From positions 3,534,001 through 3,598,000 of the forward strand of contig NZ_JAPEPI010000002.1 in the NCBI RefSeq assembly GCF_026340305.1: a DNA stretch of 64,000 nucleotides, written 5' to 3'. A model generated the notes under the pieces. The model was not told the origin of the DNA. It did not search any database and worked only from the letters and a program-made list of their open reading frames with translations. The position numbers were made by a program, and so were the translations under genes. This stretch comes from Streptomyces sp. NBC_01381. Lineage in GTDB: Bacteria; Actinomycetota; Actinomycetes; Streptomycetales; Streptomycetaceae. This document shows, piece by piece, positions 40,144 to 52,274 of the stretch. How positions within the stretch are numbered: position 1 is the stretch's first letter; each line of letters opens with the position of its first letter.

Positions 40144-40395
40144 ATGGCCGCGGCGGCCGACGGCTTCGAGATCCGGATCACCGGCAGGGTGGGCGAGTCG
40201 TTGTGGGAGGCGTTCAGCGAGCTGACGATCTCGGTGCATCCCGCGGAGACCGTGCTGCGCGGCTCGTCGCTGGACCAGGCCGCGCTGTACGGGATCCTGG
40301 ACCGGATCCAGTCACTCGGGCTCGAACTCGTGGAGGTGCGGAGGATTCCGGGTGGTGGCGGCCCGGGCACCGAGGGTGGAGCGGAGGACACCTAG
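40144..40395 (+). CDS. Small uncharacterised protein
   Basis: An 83-residue protein that I do not recognise. The first 65 residues look like a compact alpha/beta domain (FEIRITGRVGESLWEAF, then a helix ILDRIQSLGLELVEVRRI); the tail is Gly-rich. A GGAGGTG ribosome-binding site sits 7 bp before the ATG, and site 3 of the palindrome lies upstream, supporting expression. It precedes the LuxR-type gene by 73 bp and may be cotranscribed with it. Confidence 0.7.
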   Translation: MAAAADGFEIRITGRVGESLWEAFSELTISVHPAETVLRGSSLDQAALYGILDRIQSLGLELVEVRRIPGGGGPGTEGGAEDT

Positions 40396-40468
40396 ATATT
40401 GGCGGGCCGGGTGGAGCAGCCCCAGGATGTGTGGGCAGAAGCAGGTATTCCTCTTGAGGGGTGAGGAC

Positions 40469-40993
40469 ATGCCCACGATGTCCCAACGGACGGCGCGCCA
40501 TTCGATGTTGACCCGCGATCAGATCAGCTCCGTGCGGGTGGCCGCGCTGCGCAGGGAGCTGCGGGCGCTCGGCTGCGACCGCTTCACCGTGGAGTCGGCG
40601 GTCTCCCTGTCCGCGTCCTGGGTCGCCGATGTGCTCGCGGACATCGCGTACTCGCTGCACGACCCTCCGCTCGCCGAGGCGTTGACGGAGGAGGCATCCG
40701 CCCTCCTGGCCTCCTCGCGCCCGGTCCGGCCGTCTGCGAAGAAGCGGGCGGCGCGACCGCCGGGACCGACCGCAGAAGTGTTCGGGACGCCGGAGCCCGC
40801 CGTCCGGCTCACCGAGCGCGAGGCGGTCGTGCTGCGACGGCTGCAGGGCGAACAGTCGCTTCGGGAGATCGGTGCCGATCTGTACGTATCGGTGAACACC
40901 GTCAAGAGTCATGTGCGTTCCATCTACCGGAAGTTCGACGTCACCTCCCGCGAGGAAGCGGTCAGCCGGGCCCGCGGACTCCGGCTCCTGTGA
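40469..40993 (+). CDS. LuxR-family regulator (C-terminal HTH)
   Basis: A 174-residue protein. Residues 1-105 have no known sensor domain (no receiver Asp pattern is visible). Residues about 110-174 are a LuxR HTH: LTEREAVVLRRLQGEQSLRE then VSVNTVKSHVRSIYRKF, closing with SREEAVSRARGLRLL. The terminal HTH closely resembles that of the convergent LAL regulator. The ATG follows GAGGGGTGAGG. It lies in the middle of the region with the recurring palindromes and is a candidate for the protein that binds them. Confidence 0.85.
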   Translation: MPTMSQRTARHSMLTRDQISSVRVAALRRELRALGCDRFTVESAVSLSASWVADVLADIAYSLHDPPLAEALTEEASALLASSRPVRPSAKKRAARPPGPTAEVFGTPEPAVRLTEREAVVLRRLQGEQSLREIGADLYVSVNTVKSHVRSIYRKFDVTSREEAVSRARGLRLL

Positions 40994-41007
40994 CCCGGCT
41001 CCGCACC

Positions 41008-41029
41008 GACCGCACCGTCTGGTGCGGTC
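41008..41029. terminator. Hairpin between convergent LuxR-type genes
   Basis: GACCGCACC pairs perfectly with GGTGCGGTC across a GTCT tetraloop, 14 bp after one stop and 7 bp before the other. It is a probable bidirectional terminator. Confidence 0.8.
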
Positions 41030-41036
41030 ACGCCTC

Positions 41037-43373
41037 TCACAGCAGACGCAACTCGCGTGCCCGCCGTACGGCGGCCGTCCGCCGGGTCACGGCCAATTTG
41101 CGGTAGACGCTCTTGAGATGGGTCTTGACCGTGTTGACCGACAGATACAGCTCGGCGGCTATTTCCTCGGTGGTCATCATCTGCGCGAGGTGGACGAGTA
41201 CGTCGAGTTCGCGCCCGCTGAGTGATCCGAAGATCTGCGGGGGCGCGGCATCCGGTGCCCGTGTCCGGTCGCCGTCCGGGCGGAAGCCGCCCGCGGGGCG
41301 CGGCCGCGTGACGTGCGCCTCCCGTTCCGCGGCATCGAGTCGCTGGACGAGCCAAGGAGCGGTCACGTGCTCGCGCGAGCTCGCCAAGGTGCGCAGCGCG
41401 CGGTCGCCGCGGCCCTCCGCGATGCTCGTCAGGCCAAGGACCAGTGCGTGAACGGCCCGGACGAACGGGTCGGGTGAGGACTGGAGCGCGGCCCCCGCCC
41501 TGCTCAGCTCGCACTCCGCGGCCGCGAGCCGGTCGCCGGCCAGATCCACCCAGCCCTTGGCGACGAGCACCGCCGCTCCGGAGCGCTCGGGGTGGGACCG
41601 GGCCGTAAGGGTCGGGTGTTCGGCCCTCGCCGCGAACTCGGCGGCCGCACGGAACCGCCCCCGGAGCGCCTGGAGCAGCGCAAGGTCCTCCAGACAGCTG
41701 CGGCGCAGGGCGCTGTTGCCGACCGCCGTCGCCGCGGAGAGGCCGGTCAGGAGCATGGTCTCGGCGGCCTTCAGCCGGCCGCCGCGCAGTTCGTCGCCGC
41801 CGAGGGTCGAAAGGACGAGTGCTCTCAACTCGTGCCGTTCGGAGAGCGCTTCGGGGGAAACCTCGCCGAAGAGTGCCTGCACCGTGGACGCCGCGCGCAC
41901 GGCGGCGGGCAGGTCGCTGGTACGCGTGCGCTGGATGATGATCACGGAGTGCGTCAGGCGGATCCTCGCGCTGTGCTCGGCGTCGGTGTCCGACAGGCGT
42001 GTGAGGGCCCGCTCGGTGAGGCCGAGCGCTTCGTCGCAGGCAGGGGTGTCGCCTCGGGACAGGGCCGCCGCCGCGCAGAGCAACGCGGGTTCCGGTTCGT
42101 GGCGGGCCGCGGAACGGGTCACCGCGTGATGCGGCATCCTCCGGAACAGTTCGGCGGTGAAGCGGTCGTCGGTCAGTCCCAGGGCCTGACCGATGGCCAA
42201 CTGATGGACGATCAGGCGGCTCGCGTAGGGCCAGTCCCCGGCTTCGGCCGCACTGCGCACGGCCTCCGCAAGGAGGCCCTGACCGCTGAACCACACGGCG
42301 GCCTTCCGCTGCAGTTCCCCCGTCAGGCCGGGTGTCTCGTGGCGCAGGCGCAGGCGCAGGAAAGTGACGAGCATCTGGTGGCCGCGATACCACCCGTGCC
42401 CCAACGGGCGGAAGAAGGCGTTCTGTTCGACCATCGCGGAGAAGAGCCGGCCCGCCGTGCGGCCGACCAGCGCCGTGGCCAGTTCGGCGTTGACGCGTTC
42501 CGGGACGCTGGTCGCCAGCATGAGGCCCCGCATGTCGGTGGACTGGGCGTCGAGAACCTCTTCGAGCAGATAGCTCGCCACGGTCTGGTCGTCACCCGTG
42601 AACTCCCGCACGAAGCCCTCCGGGTCGCTGTGCCCGGTCATCGACATGGCCGCGAGGCGCAGACCGGCCGCCCACCCCTCGGTGCGCTCCCGCAGGGCAC
42701 GGACCGACGGCCTCGACAGCGAGACGCCGTGCTGGTCGAGGAGTGCGGCGGTCTCCCGGTCGCTGAAGGCCAGGTCGTCCATGCGTATCTCGGACAGTTC
42801 ACCGGCCAGCCTGGAGCGGTGCAGGGGGAGAGGCGGGTCCCGGCGGCCCACGACGACCAGGCGCAGCGCGGCACCGGCCCGCTTGAGCAGGTAGGCCACC
42901 CCTTCGGCGAGGGCGGAGCCGGCCGTGGGATGAAAGTCGTCGAGCACCAGGACGACCGGTGTGCTCCTCGCGGTGAGCCCGGCGGCCAGACGCACGATGA
43001 ACACGTAGTCGAGGACGTCGCCGCGCGCCGGGGCTTCACCGGTCGCGGTGACGTCGACACCGACATGGCGCAGCGCTTCGAGCACACAGGGCCAGAAGAC
43101 GCCCGGCAGCTCGTCGCCGCTGTCGCAGGAGACCCAGGCCAGTGGTCCCGGCACCTTCCCCGTATGCGCCCAGAGCAGCACGAGGGTCGACTTGCCGGAG
43201 CCGGCGGGCCCGGCCACGACCGTCAGCGGGCCGAGCGCCCCTCGGGAGAGGCACTCCGTCTGCCGTGGCCTGGCAATCGCCCAGGCCGGCAGAGGAGGTA
43301 TGCCGACCTTGGAGTGGAGCGTCAGGAACTGCTCCGGCAAGGATGACAAGGACGTCTCTTCCGACCGGGACAT
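41037..43373 (-). CDS. LAL (MalT-like) ATP-dependent LuxR regulator
   Basis: A 778-residue large ATP-binding LuxR regulator. The N-terminal STAND-type ATPase has P-loop VVAGPAGSGKSTL (about 56) and Walker B PVVLVLDDFHP (about 138). The middle is a long helical repeat region (about 330-690). The C-terminal HTH (about 715-778) reads LSGRELDVLVHLAQMMTTEE then SVNTVKTHLKSVYRKL. LAL proteins activate promoters after ligand and ATP binding. The ATG at 43373 has a GGAGGCGG ribosome-binding site; upstream residues are not conserved. A variant palindrome with no spacer lies 90 bp upstream. Confidence 0.88.
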   Translation of the reverse strand: MSRSEETSLSSLPEQFLTLHSKVGIPPLPAWAIARPRQTECLSRGALGPLTVVAGPAGSGKSTLVLLWAHTGKVPGPLAWVSCDSGDELPGVFWPCVLEALRHVGVDVTATGEAPARGDVLDYVFIVRLAAGLTARSTPVVLVLDDFHPTAGSALAEGVAYLLKRAGAALRLVVVGRRDPPLPLHRSRLAGELSEIRMDDLAFSDRETAALLDQHGVSLSRPSVRALRERTEGWAAGLRLAAMSMTGHSDPEGFVREFTGDDQTVASYLLEEVLDAQSTDMRGLMLATSVPERVNAELATALVGRTAGRLFSAMVEQNAFFRPLGHGWYRGHQMLVTFLRLRLRHETPGLTGELQRKAAVWFSGQGLLAEAVRSAAEAGDWPYASRLIVHQLAIGQALGLTDDRFTAELFRRMPHHAVTRSAARHEPEPALLCAAAALSRGDTPACDEALGLTERALTRLSDTDAEHSARIRLTHSVIIIQRTRTSDLPAAVRAASTVQALFGEVSPEALSERHELRALVLSTLGGDELRGGRLKAAETMLLTGLSAATAVGNSALRRSCLEDLALLQALRGRFRAAAEFAARAEHPTLTARSHPERSGAAVLVAKGWVDLAGDRLAAAECELSRAGAALQSSPDPFVRAVHALVLGLTSIAEGRGDRALRTLASSREHVTAPWLVQRLDAAEREAHVTRPRPAGGFRPDGDRTRAPDAAPPQIFGSLSGRELDVLVHLAQMMTTEEIAAELYLSVNTVKTHLKSVYRKLAVTRRTAAVRRARELRLL

Positions 43374-43462
43374 CGCGACACCGCCTCCACTGCTCAGGCT
43401 GTTGTGCGAAAGGCCAGTATCGGACGGGGCGGGGTGAGACGGCATCGTCCGCGTCCGCCATC

Positions 43463-43474
43463 TCACCCGGGTGA
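43463..43474. promoter_or_regulatory. TCACCC-GGGTGA palindrome without spacer (variant site 4)
   Basis: Both arms are perfect but directly joined. It lies 90 bp upstream of the LAL gene and just beyond the DUF1269 stop. It may be a variant of the recurring operator, or autoregulatory. The missing spacer makes equivalence uncertain. Confidence 0.4.
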
Positions 43475-43508
43475 GGAGAGCGGGAGCCGATCCGGGAAGA
43501 GCGGCCCC

Positions 43509-43994
43509 TCAGACCCCGTGCAGCGCCGCGACGAGCTCCTCCTCGCGCTCCTTCGTCAGCGACGTACGGATCACTGTCGGGGCGAACGGACGCAGTGCCT
43601 CGCGCACCCGGTCGGGCGTCGACTTGCGCACGAGCGCGAACACCGCGGCCCGGTCGGGCTCCAGCGTCGCGGCCACCTCCTTGATGAAGGCGTCGTCGAT
43701 GCCCACATCCCTCAGACGTCCGGCCGCCGCGCCCGCCGCGGCGCCCACGGCCGCGCCGAACACCGGCATCAGGAACAGCATGCCGAACAGCGTCCCCCAC
43801 ACGGCGCCGGTCACCGCTCCCGCCCCGGTGGTGCTGTGCGCCTGCTGGACGTGGACCTTTCCGTCCGGCGTCCGCCAGGCGAGCGCGGCGTCCTCGAGGT
43901 CGAGCAGCTCCTGACGTGACAGGTCCGCACCGAGGCGCATCACCTCTTCGGCTTTCTCCCTGTCGGAGAAGCCGAGAACGACGAGCTCGGTCAT
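43509..43994 (-). CDS. DUF1269 domain protein
   Basis: A 161-residue protein of the DUF1269 family: start TELVVLGFSDREKAEEVM, a glycine-rich hydrophobic hairpin (about 70-95, GAVWGTLFGMLFLMPVFGAAVGAAAGA) and a C-terminal acidic helix. These proteins probably associate with the membrane and are common in stress regulons; biochemical function is unknown. The ATG overlaps the stop of the upstream DUF6325 gene by one base (TGATG), so the pair is coupled. Confidence 0.85.
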   Translation of the reverse strand: MTELVVLGFSDREKAEEVMRLGADLSRQELLDLEDAALAWRTPDGKVHVQQAHSTTGAGAVTGAVWGTLFGMLFLMPVFGAAVGAAAGAAAGRLRDVGIDDAFIKEVAATLEPDRAAVFALVRKSTPDRVREALRPFAPTVIRTSLTKEREEELVAALHGV

Positions 43995-44545
43995 CACAGC
44001 CGCCCCAGACGCCTGCGGGCATGGCGTTGCGACGTCTCTTCGGCGGCGGCCGCGTCGAGCGCGCGCACCGCCTCGGCGATCTCGGCGGCCACGGGGCCGA
44101 GGGTCTCCGGAGTGAGGAACCCTTCGGCGACGGGTTTGCCTCCGGCCTCGCGGATCACGCGCCGCAGCGTCCTCGCCCATACGTGCTCGAGCAGGACGAA
44201 CCCCGCGGACGTCCCGGGGTCGAGTTCGGACGCCATCTCCCTGATGTCGTCCACTGAAAGGCCGAACGGATAGCCCTCGTCCGCCATCTCCTCCAGCGCT
44301 TCCACTTCCCGCAGGGTCCTGGTCTCCAGACCGAGCAGGGCGGCGATCGTGGTGCCCATGCCCTCGGCCTGGTAGTTGCGGCCGGAGATCGTGCCGTCCG
44401 GCTCCTTGTGGATGAACAGCAGATCGATGACGCGGATGAAGCCGAAGCGCTCCAGGCTCTCCAGCTCTTCGATGATCTTTCCCGCGAACTTGGCGTCCGG
44501 CCCGAACTCGACGGCCAGCATCTGAACCGGTCCGATCGTGACCAT
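43994..44545 (-). CDS. DUF6325 family protein
   Basis: A 183-residue protein with the DUF6325 pattern: MVTIGPVQMLAVEFG, then FIRVIDLLFIHKEPDG in the first half and AGFVLLEHVWARTLRRVIRE then GGKPVAEGFLTPETL in the second. It is related in fold to DUF1269 proteins and usually encoded next to them, as here. Function is unknown. The ATG at 44545 has a GGAGGGAG ribosome-binding site, and site 5 of the palindrome lies 60 bp upstream. Confidence 0.8.
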   Translation of the reverse strand: MVTIGPVQMLAVEFGPDAKFAGKIIEELESLERFGFIRVIDLLFIHKEPDGTISGRNYQAEGMGTTIAALLGLETRTLREVEALEEMADEGYPFGLSVDDIREMASELDPGTSAGFVLLEHVWARTLRRVIREAGGKPVAEGFLTPETLGPVAAEIAEAVRALDAAAAEETSQRHARRRLGRL

Positions 44546-44604
44546 GGTGTGTCTCCCTCCGGTCGACGTCGCCTCCATCCAGTCGCACCGCGCGTGCCCG
44601 CGCG

Positions 44605-44621
44605 TCACCCGCAAGGGGTGA
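44605..44621. promoter_or_regulatory. TCACCC-N5-GGGTGA palindrome (site 5)
   Basis: TCACCC-GCAAG-GGGTGA, perfect arms, between the divergent DUF6325 gene (60 bp) and the membrane protein at 44703 (82 bp). Confidence 0.7.
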
Positions 44622-44702
44622 TGGAGGGGCGCCCCGGAGGCCCCAGGGTGACCGCACCGGCGACGGCGCGAAGTCGCCCGGCGCTGCGGCCGAGGGGGAG
44701 TC

Positions 44703-46139
44703 ATGTCAGAAGCCGGACCCGAGGGGCCGAAGTCTCCGGCGAAACCGGACAGTGACCGGAGCGAAGTGGAGCAGCTGCGCGAGGAAGTCGCGGGGCTGCG
44801 CGCCGAGGCGGCGGCACGCACCCGGCGGCGGAGCTTCGGCCTCACGGTGCGCAGGACCATCGCCGCCGTGCTCATCGCCCTGGTCGGCTTCTGCACGGTC
44901 GCCTCGGTGATCGGCGTCTGGGGCGCGCGGACGACCCTGAACACGGACCGCTGGGTCGCCACGGTCGGGCCCCTGCCACAGGAGCGGGAGATCAACGCGG
45001 CGGTGACGAAGTTCCTCACCGACGAGCTCTACGGCAAGCTGAACGTCGAGACGCGGCTGGCCGAAGCGCTGCCCCCCAAGGCCTCGTTCCTTGCGGCACC
45101 GGTCAACGGAGCCGTACGGGACTTCGTACGCGACAAGGTCTCCGAACTCCTGCGGACGGACACGTTCCAGTCGCTGTGGGAGCGGACGAACCGCACCGCG
45201 CACGCACGGATCATCGCAGTCCTTGAGGACCGGGCCGAGAACGTGTCGGTGGAAGGCACCACGGTGACGCTGAACCTGTTGCCGCTCATGAACGACGTCC
45301 TGAAGGCCGTCGAGGACCAACTGCCCACCCTCTTCGGCAAGGAACTCGACCTGCCGGCCATCGGCACCGGACAGATCCCCCCTGGCCTGCACGACAGGAT
45401 CGAGGACGCGCTCGGCGTCTCACTGCCCGCCGACTTCGGACAGATCACCCTGTACGACAGGGACAAGCTCGGCCCGCTCCAGGATGCCGTGCTCCTCTTC
45501 AAGCGAGGCGTGGCCGGTCTGGTCATCGGCACCTTCGTACTGCTCGGCGTCGCGTTGTGGGTCTCACCGAACCGCCGCCGCACGGCACTTCAGCTCGGCC
45601 TGTGGCTCGTCATCTCCGTGACGGTGCTGGCCGCCGTGCTCCGTGCCGTGCGGGACCAGCTCCTGTCGGCGCTCCCGGAGGGCGTCTACCGCGACGGCGT
45701 CCAGGCCGCCCTGTACACGGTCTTCACCACTCTGCGCGAACGGGGCGACCAGTTGCTCTGGCTCGGCATCGTCCTCGCCGTACTCGCCTATCTCGTGGGT
45801 CCGGGGCGGCTTCCGAAGGCGCTGCGCCGGTACACGGTCCAAGGGGCCAAGGCCACCGGCCGGTTCACCGCGCGCACCGCCCAACAGGTGGCCACCAGCG
45901 GCGGATTGCGGACCTGGGTCCACCGGCACCTCGACGTGCTCCGTGTCACGGGCGTCGTGGTGGCCGCCGTCGTGGCCCTGCTGTTCTCCTCGTGGACCGC
46001 TCTGCTGGTCGTGGCGGTACTGCTCGCCGGATACGTCGTGCTCGTCACGCTCCTCGCGCGCTCGGCCGAGCCCGAGGAACCTGAGGCAGCGGAGCAGACC
46101 CCCGAGAAGCCGTCCGTCCCCACGGCAGCCCCCGGGTGA
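44703..46139 (+). CDS. Integral membrane protein with large extracytoplasmic loop
   Basis: A 478-residue protein of an uncharacterised actinobacterial family. There is a cytosolic coiled coil (about 20-45, EVEQLREEVAGLRAEAAART), then a transmembrane helix (about 50-75). A roughly 200-residue extracytoplasmic region follows with repeated helical segments (NTDRWVATVGPLPQEREINA), then four to five more helices between 265 and 450. The C-terminal tail is acidic and Pro-rich. The ATG follows GAGGGGGAG, with site 5 of the palindrome upstream. The next gene overlaps by GTGA. Confidence 0.8.
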   Translation: MSEAGPEGPKSPAKPDSDRSEVEQLREEVAGLRAEAAARTRRRSFGLTVRRTIAAVLIALVGFCTVASVIGVWGARTTLNTDRWVATVGPLPQEREINAAVTKFLTDELYGKLNVETRLAEALPPKASFLAAPVNGAVRDFVRDKVSELLRTDTFQSLWERTNRTAHARIIAVLEDRAENVSVEGTTVTLNLLPLMNDVLKAVEDQLPTLFGKELDLPAIGTGQIPPGLHDRIEDALGVSLPADFGQITLYDRDKLGPLQDAVLLFKRGVAGLVIGTFVLLGVALWVSPNRRRTALQLGLWLVISVTVLAAVLRAVRDQLLSALPEGVYRDGVQAALYTVFTTLRERGDQLLWLGIVLAVLAYLVGPGRLPKALRRYTVQGAKATGRFTARTAQQVATSGGLRTWVHRHLDVLRVTGVVVAAVVALLFSSWTALLVVAVLLAGYVVLVTLLARSAEPEEPEAAEQTPEKPSVPTAAPG

Positions 46140-46642
46140 TGCTTCGGAAGGGGCACGGGCTCGCCGCGGCGACGGCCGGACTGCTCGCCGCGCGAGGCGT
46201 GTACGGGTGCATCGTCGTCCTGTCGCTCCTGCTGGCTTTGGAGGACCACCCGCCGCCCGCGTTCGAGACCGCCCTGGTGCTCGCGACCACGCTCACCGGC
46301 ATCGTGGCCGCCGAGGCCTTCGCCTCGCTGATCGGGCAGGAAGTGGAGCGCGGCCGCCCGCCCACGTGGGGCGAGCGGCGGCGGACGGCCGCCGAACGTT
46401 CCACCGCGTTCTCGGCCGCGGTCGCGCCGATCCTGTTCTTCGTCCTGGCCGGCTTCGGACTCTTCGCCGAGCGCCTCGCCTTCACGCTGTCCCGCTGGGT
46501 CACGCTGATCCTCCTGTTCGTGTTCTGCTGCGCGGCACGCGGCCTGTCCGGCCGTACACGTACGAATGCGCTGCTGACCGGTTTCGTCGCGGCGGCGCTC
46601 GGCGTCGTACTCGCCAACTTCAAGTCCCTGACCCACGGTTAG
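46136..46642 (+). CDS. Small four-helix membrane protein
   Basis: A 168-residue hydrophobic protein with four predicted helices (about 8-35, 45-65, 90-112, 120-160) that I do not recognise beyond being an actinobacterial membrane protein. It is coupled to the preceding gene by a GTGA overlap; an ATG three bases later is an equally possible start. Confidence 0.7.
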   Translation: MMLRKGHGLAAATAGLLAARGVYGCIVVLSLLLALEDHPPPAFETALVLATTLTGIVAAEAFASLIGQEVERGRPPTWGERRRTAAERSTAFSAAVAPILFFVLAGFGLFAERLAFTLSRWVTLILLFVFCCAARGLSGRTRTNALLTGFVAAALGVVLANFKSLTHG

Positions 46643-46656
46643 GCAGTACGCCCAAA

Positions 46657-46673
46657 TCACCCTCGGGAGGTGA
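46657..46673. promoter_or_regulatory. TCACCC-N5-GGGTGA-type palindrome (site 6)
   Basis: TCACCC-TCGGG-AGGTGA, one mismatch in the right arm, 91 bp upstream of the GH63-type gene and 14 bp after the preceding stop. Confidence 0.6.
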
Positions 46674-46763
46674 GGCAGGGCGGCAGCCGAAACGGAAGGC
46701 TGCGCCCCCGGCAGGCCATGTACACGCGAAGGCGGCGCAGACGACCGGCAGGGAGGACGCCGA

Positions 46764-49459
<2,696 letters not shown>

Positions 49460-49463
<4 letters not shown>

Positions 49464-50944
49464 GCGCGCTGCCACCGCAACCCGTGATCCACGAGATCAA
49501 CACCTGGGTGTGGCTGAGGGAGCTGGAGCGCCGCACCGGCCGGCCTGTGGGCCTCGGTGACGTGTCCAAGGACGCCTGGGACGAGATCACACCGCACGGC
49601 GTCGACGCCGTCTGGCTGATGGGCGTGTGGGAACGCAGCCCCGAAGGCCTCGGCATCGCGCTGGCCGACCCCGCCCTGCGCGCCGCGTTCACCGGTGCGC
49701 TGCCGGACGCGGGCGAGGACGACATCGTCGGATCCCCGTACTGCATCCGCCGCTACACAGTCGACGAGCGCATCGGCGGGCCCGACGGGCTCGCCGTGGC
49801 GAGGGCGGAACTCGACCGGCGCGGCATCGGACTCCTCCTCGACTACGTGCCCAACCACGTGGCACCGGACAGCCCCTGGCTCACCGAGCACCCCGACTAC
49901 TTCGTGCGGGGCACGCGGGACGACCTGGAGCGCGACCCGGCCGCGTACTACGAAACCGGCGGCGCCGTGTACGCGCGCGGCCGGGACCCCTACTTCGCGC
50001 CCTGGCCCGACGTCGTCCAACTCAACGCGTACAGCACCTCGTTGCGCGAAGGGACCACCGACGTGCTGCGGCGCATCGGCGGGATCTGCGACGGGGTCCG
50101 CTGCGACATGGCGATGCTGATGATGAACGACGTCTTCGGCAGGACCTGGGGTGAGCGGGCCGGACCGATGCCGCCGCAGGACTTCTGGCCGACGGTCATC
50201 ACCGCCGTGCGCGAGCGACGGCCCGGCATGACCTTCGTCGCCGAGGCCTACTGGGACCTCGAATGGGAGCTCAAGGAACAGGGCTTCGACTTCTGCTACG
50301 ACAAGCGCCTCTACGACCGGCTCGTCCACGAGAGCCCGGAATCGGTGCGCGGCCACCTCCAGGCGGACCTCGACTACCAGCGCCACCTCGTCCGCTTCCT
50401 GGAGAACCACGACGAACCACGCGCCGCCGAGACCCTCGGCCCCGCCAAGGAACGGGCCGCGGCCACGCTCATCGCCACCCTGCCAGGCGCCACGCTCTGG
50501 CACGAGGGCCAGTTCACCGGACGCCGCACACACCTGCCCGTCTTCCTGACGCGGCGCCCCGACGAGACACCGGACGTCCCCCAGCGGGCCTTCCACGAGC
50601 AGCTCCTCGCGCGCGTCCACAAGACCCGTATGCGTACCGGTGAATGGCGACTCCTGAGCTGCGACGGCTGGCCCGACAATCCCACCCACCGGTCGTTGCT
50701 CGCGTGGTGCTGGTCGGGCGAAGCGGGCCGGCATGTCATCGTGGTCAATCTGTCCGACCGGCGGGCCCAGGCCATGATCAGGCTGCCGTGGCCGGAACTG
50801 GCGGGCAGCGTATGGCAGTTGAGTGACCTCATGGGCGGGGTGCGGTACGAGCGGGACGGCGACGAACTGCTCGCCCCCGGCCTCTACACCGACCTCGAAG
50901 CATGGGGCAGCCACATCTTGTCCTTCGAGGCGGGCCGTGGCTGA
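49460..50944 (+). CDS. GH13 alpha-amylase-family glycosidase
   Basis: A 494-residue GH13 protein. The barrel begins with PVIHEINTWVWL; catalytic Asp in GVRCDMAMLMM (about 218), Glu in FVAEAYWDLEW (about 258) and His-Asp in FLENHDEPRA (about 315). It is shorter than classical amylases and has an unusual opening (EINTWVWLRELER) shared with GH13 proteins encoded beside GH63 genes. The substrate is probably a small alpha-glucoside or sucrose-like compound, which is inference. The ATG overlaps the GH63 stop (ATGA). No signal peptide is present. Confidence 0.85.
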
Positions 50945-52274
50945 GCTGAGCGGTCCGGGGGGAGGAGCATGGCTGGCGCGCGCGTCACTGGCCGCCGCCG
51001 GGGGAGCCGTGCTCGTCCCCGCCGTTTTCGCGGGACTGCGGACCTTCGGCCTGTTGGCCGTCGGACTCATCGGCATGTGGGCCACTGTCGCCGCGGTCTG
51101 GTGGATCCTCACGCGGAGGGGAGTGCTGAGGGTCCTGTCCGTGGCCCTCGCGCTCGCGGCCCCGGCCTGGGTCGTCCTGGCGTACACCCGGGCCCACCTG
51201 GCGTGGGTCGTCGCGGTGTCGGGCGCGCTGTGGCTGCTCGCGGCCGGCACCGGCCGCGCCGCCCTCACCCGGCGGGAGGATTCCTCCTCGACGGCTGCGA
51301 AGGCTGCGATGGCTCCGATGGCGGAGCATCCGGCGTCGCAGGCCCGTCACCCCTTCCTGATCATGAACCCCCGCTCGGGCGGCGGCAAGGTCACCCAGTT
51401 CGCCCTGCGCGAGAAGGCCGAGGCCCTGGGCGCCGAGGTGCTGCTCCTCGAAGGTCCGGAGGAGACCGACGTGGCCGAGGCCGCCCGCAAGGCCGCGTCG
51501 GAGGGAGCGGACCTGCTCGGGGTGGCCGGTGGTGACGGCACCCAGGCGCTGGTCGCCGACGTAGCCGCCTCGCTCGGGCTCCCCTTCCTGGTGATCCCGG
51601 CAGGAACCCGCAATCACTTCGCGCTCGACCTGGGCCTCGACCGCGAGGACCCGGCCAAGGCGCTGGACGCGCTGCGCGACGGAGTGGAGCTCCACGTCGA
51701 CCTCGGCCGCGCGGCCGGCAGGCCGTTCGTCAACAACGTGTCGTTCGGGGCCTACGCCGAGGTCGTGCAGAGTCCCGCCTACCGTGACGGGAAGACCCGC
51801 ACCACCCTGGAGCTGCTTCCCGACCTGCTTCTTGCGCACGAAGGCGCATGTCTCACCGCCCACGCCGGGTCGCACACCTTCTCCGCGCCGCAAGCCCTCC
51901 TGGTGAGCAACAACCCGTACGGCACCGGCGACGTCGCGGGCCTCGGTCGCCGTGCGCGACTGGACAGCGGCGAGCTGGGCTGCGTCGGGGTGAAGATCGC
52001 CGGCGCCGCGCAGGCCGCGGGACTGCTGCGGGGCCGACGGTCCACCGGTACGACGCGGACGACCGCGACGGACGTCGTGGTCGAGGCCGACCGGGAGTGG
52101 ATTCCCGTCGGCGTCGACGGTGAGGCCCTGCGCCTGCGCGTGCCCGTGCGCATCGAGGTACGGCCGCTGGCCCTGCGGGTGCTCGTGCCCCGGCAGCGGC
52201 CGGGCGTGCGCCGGGCCCGTCCGCCGCTGGACTGGCGGCTGCTCGGCCGACTCGCCTACAGGGGAGCCCCGTAG
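50937..52274 (+). CDS. Diacylglycerol kinase-family lipid kinase with N-terminal membrane helices
   Basis: A 445-residue protein. Residues 1-105 contain three or four hydrophobic helices. Residues about 138-430 form a DAGK catalytic domain with FLIMNPRSGGGKV (about 144), GVAGGDGTQA (about 199) and VIPAGTRNHFALDLGL. It would phosphorylate diacylglycerol or a related lipid at the membrane. The GTG at 50937, with GAGGCGG upstream, overlaps the GH13 gene by 8 bp, so it is the third gene of that operon. The 3' end overlaps the convergent DUF7144 gene by 19 bp. Confidence 0.85.
   Translation: MAELSGPGGGAWLARASLAAAGGAVLVPAVFAGLRTFGLLAVGLIGMWATVAAVWWILTRRGVLRVLSVALALAAPAWVVLAYTRAHLAWVVAVSGALWLLAAGTGRAALTRREDSSSTAAKAAMAPMAEHPASQARHPFLIMNPRSGGGKVTQFALREKAEALGAEVLLLEGPEETDVAEAARKAASEGADLLGVAGGDGTQALVADVAASLGLPFLVIPAGTRNHFALDLGLDREDPAKALDALRDGVELHVDLGRAAGRPFVNNVSFGAYAEVVQSPAYRDGKTRTTLELLPDLLLAHEGACLTAHAGSHTFSAPQALLVSNNPYGTGDVAGLGRRARLDSGELGCVGVKIAGAAQAAGLLRGRRSTGTTRTTATDVVVEADREWIPVGVDGEALRLRVPVRIEVRPLALRVLVPRQRPGVRRARPPLDWRLLGRLAYRGAP

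Noticed and set aside
40459..40464. GGGTGA half-site just before the LuxR-type gene
   Set aside because: No left arm is present at the proper distance; the sequence doubles as a ribosome-binding site.
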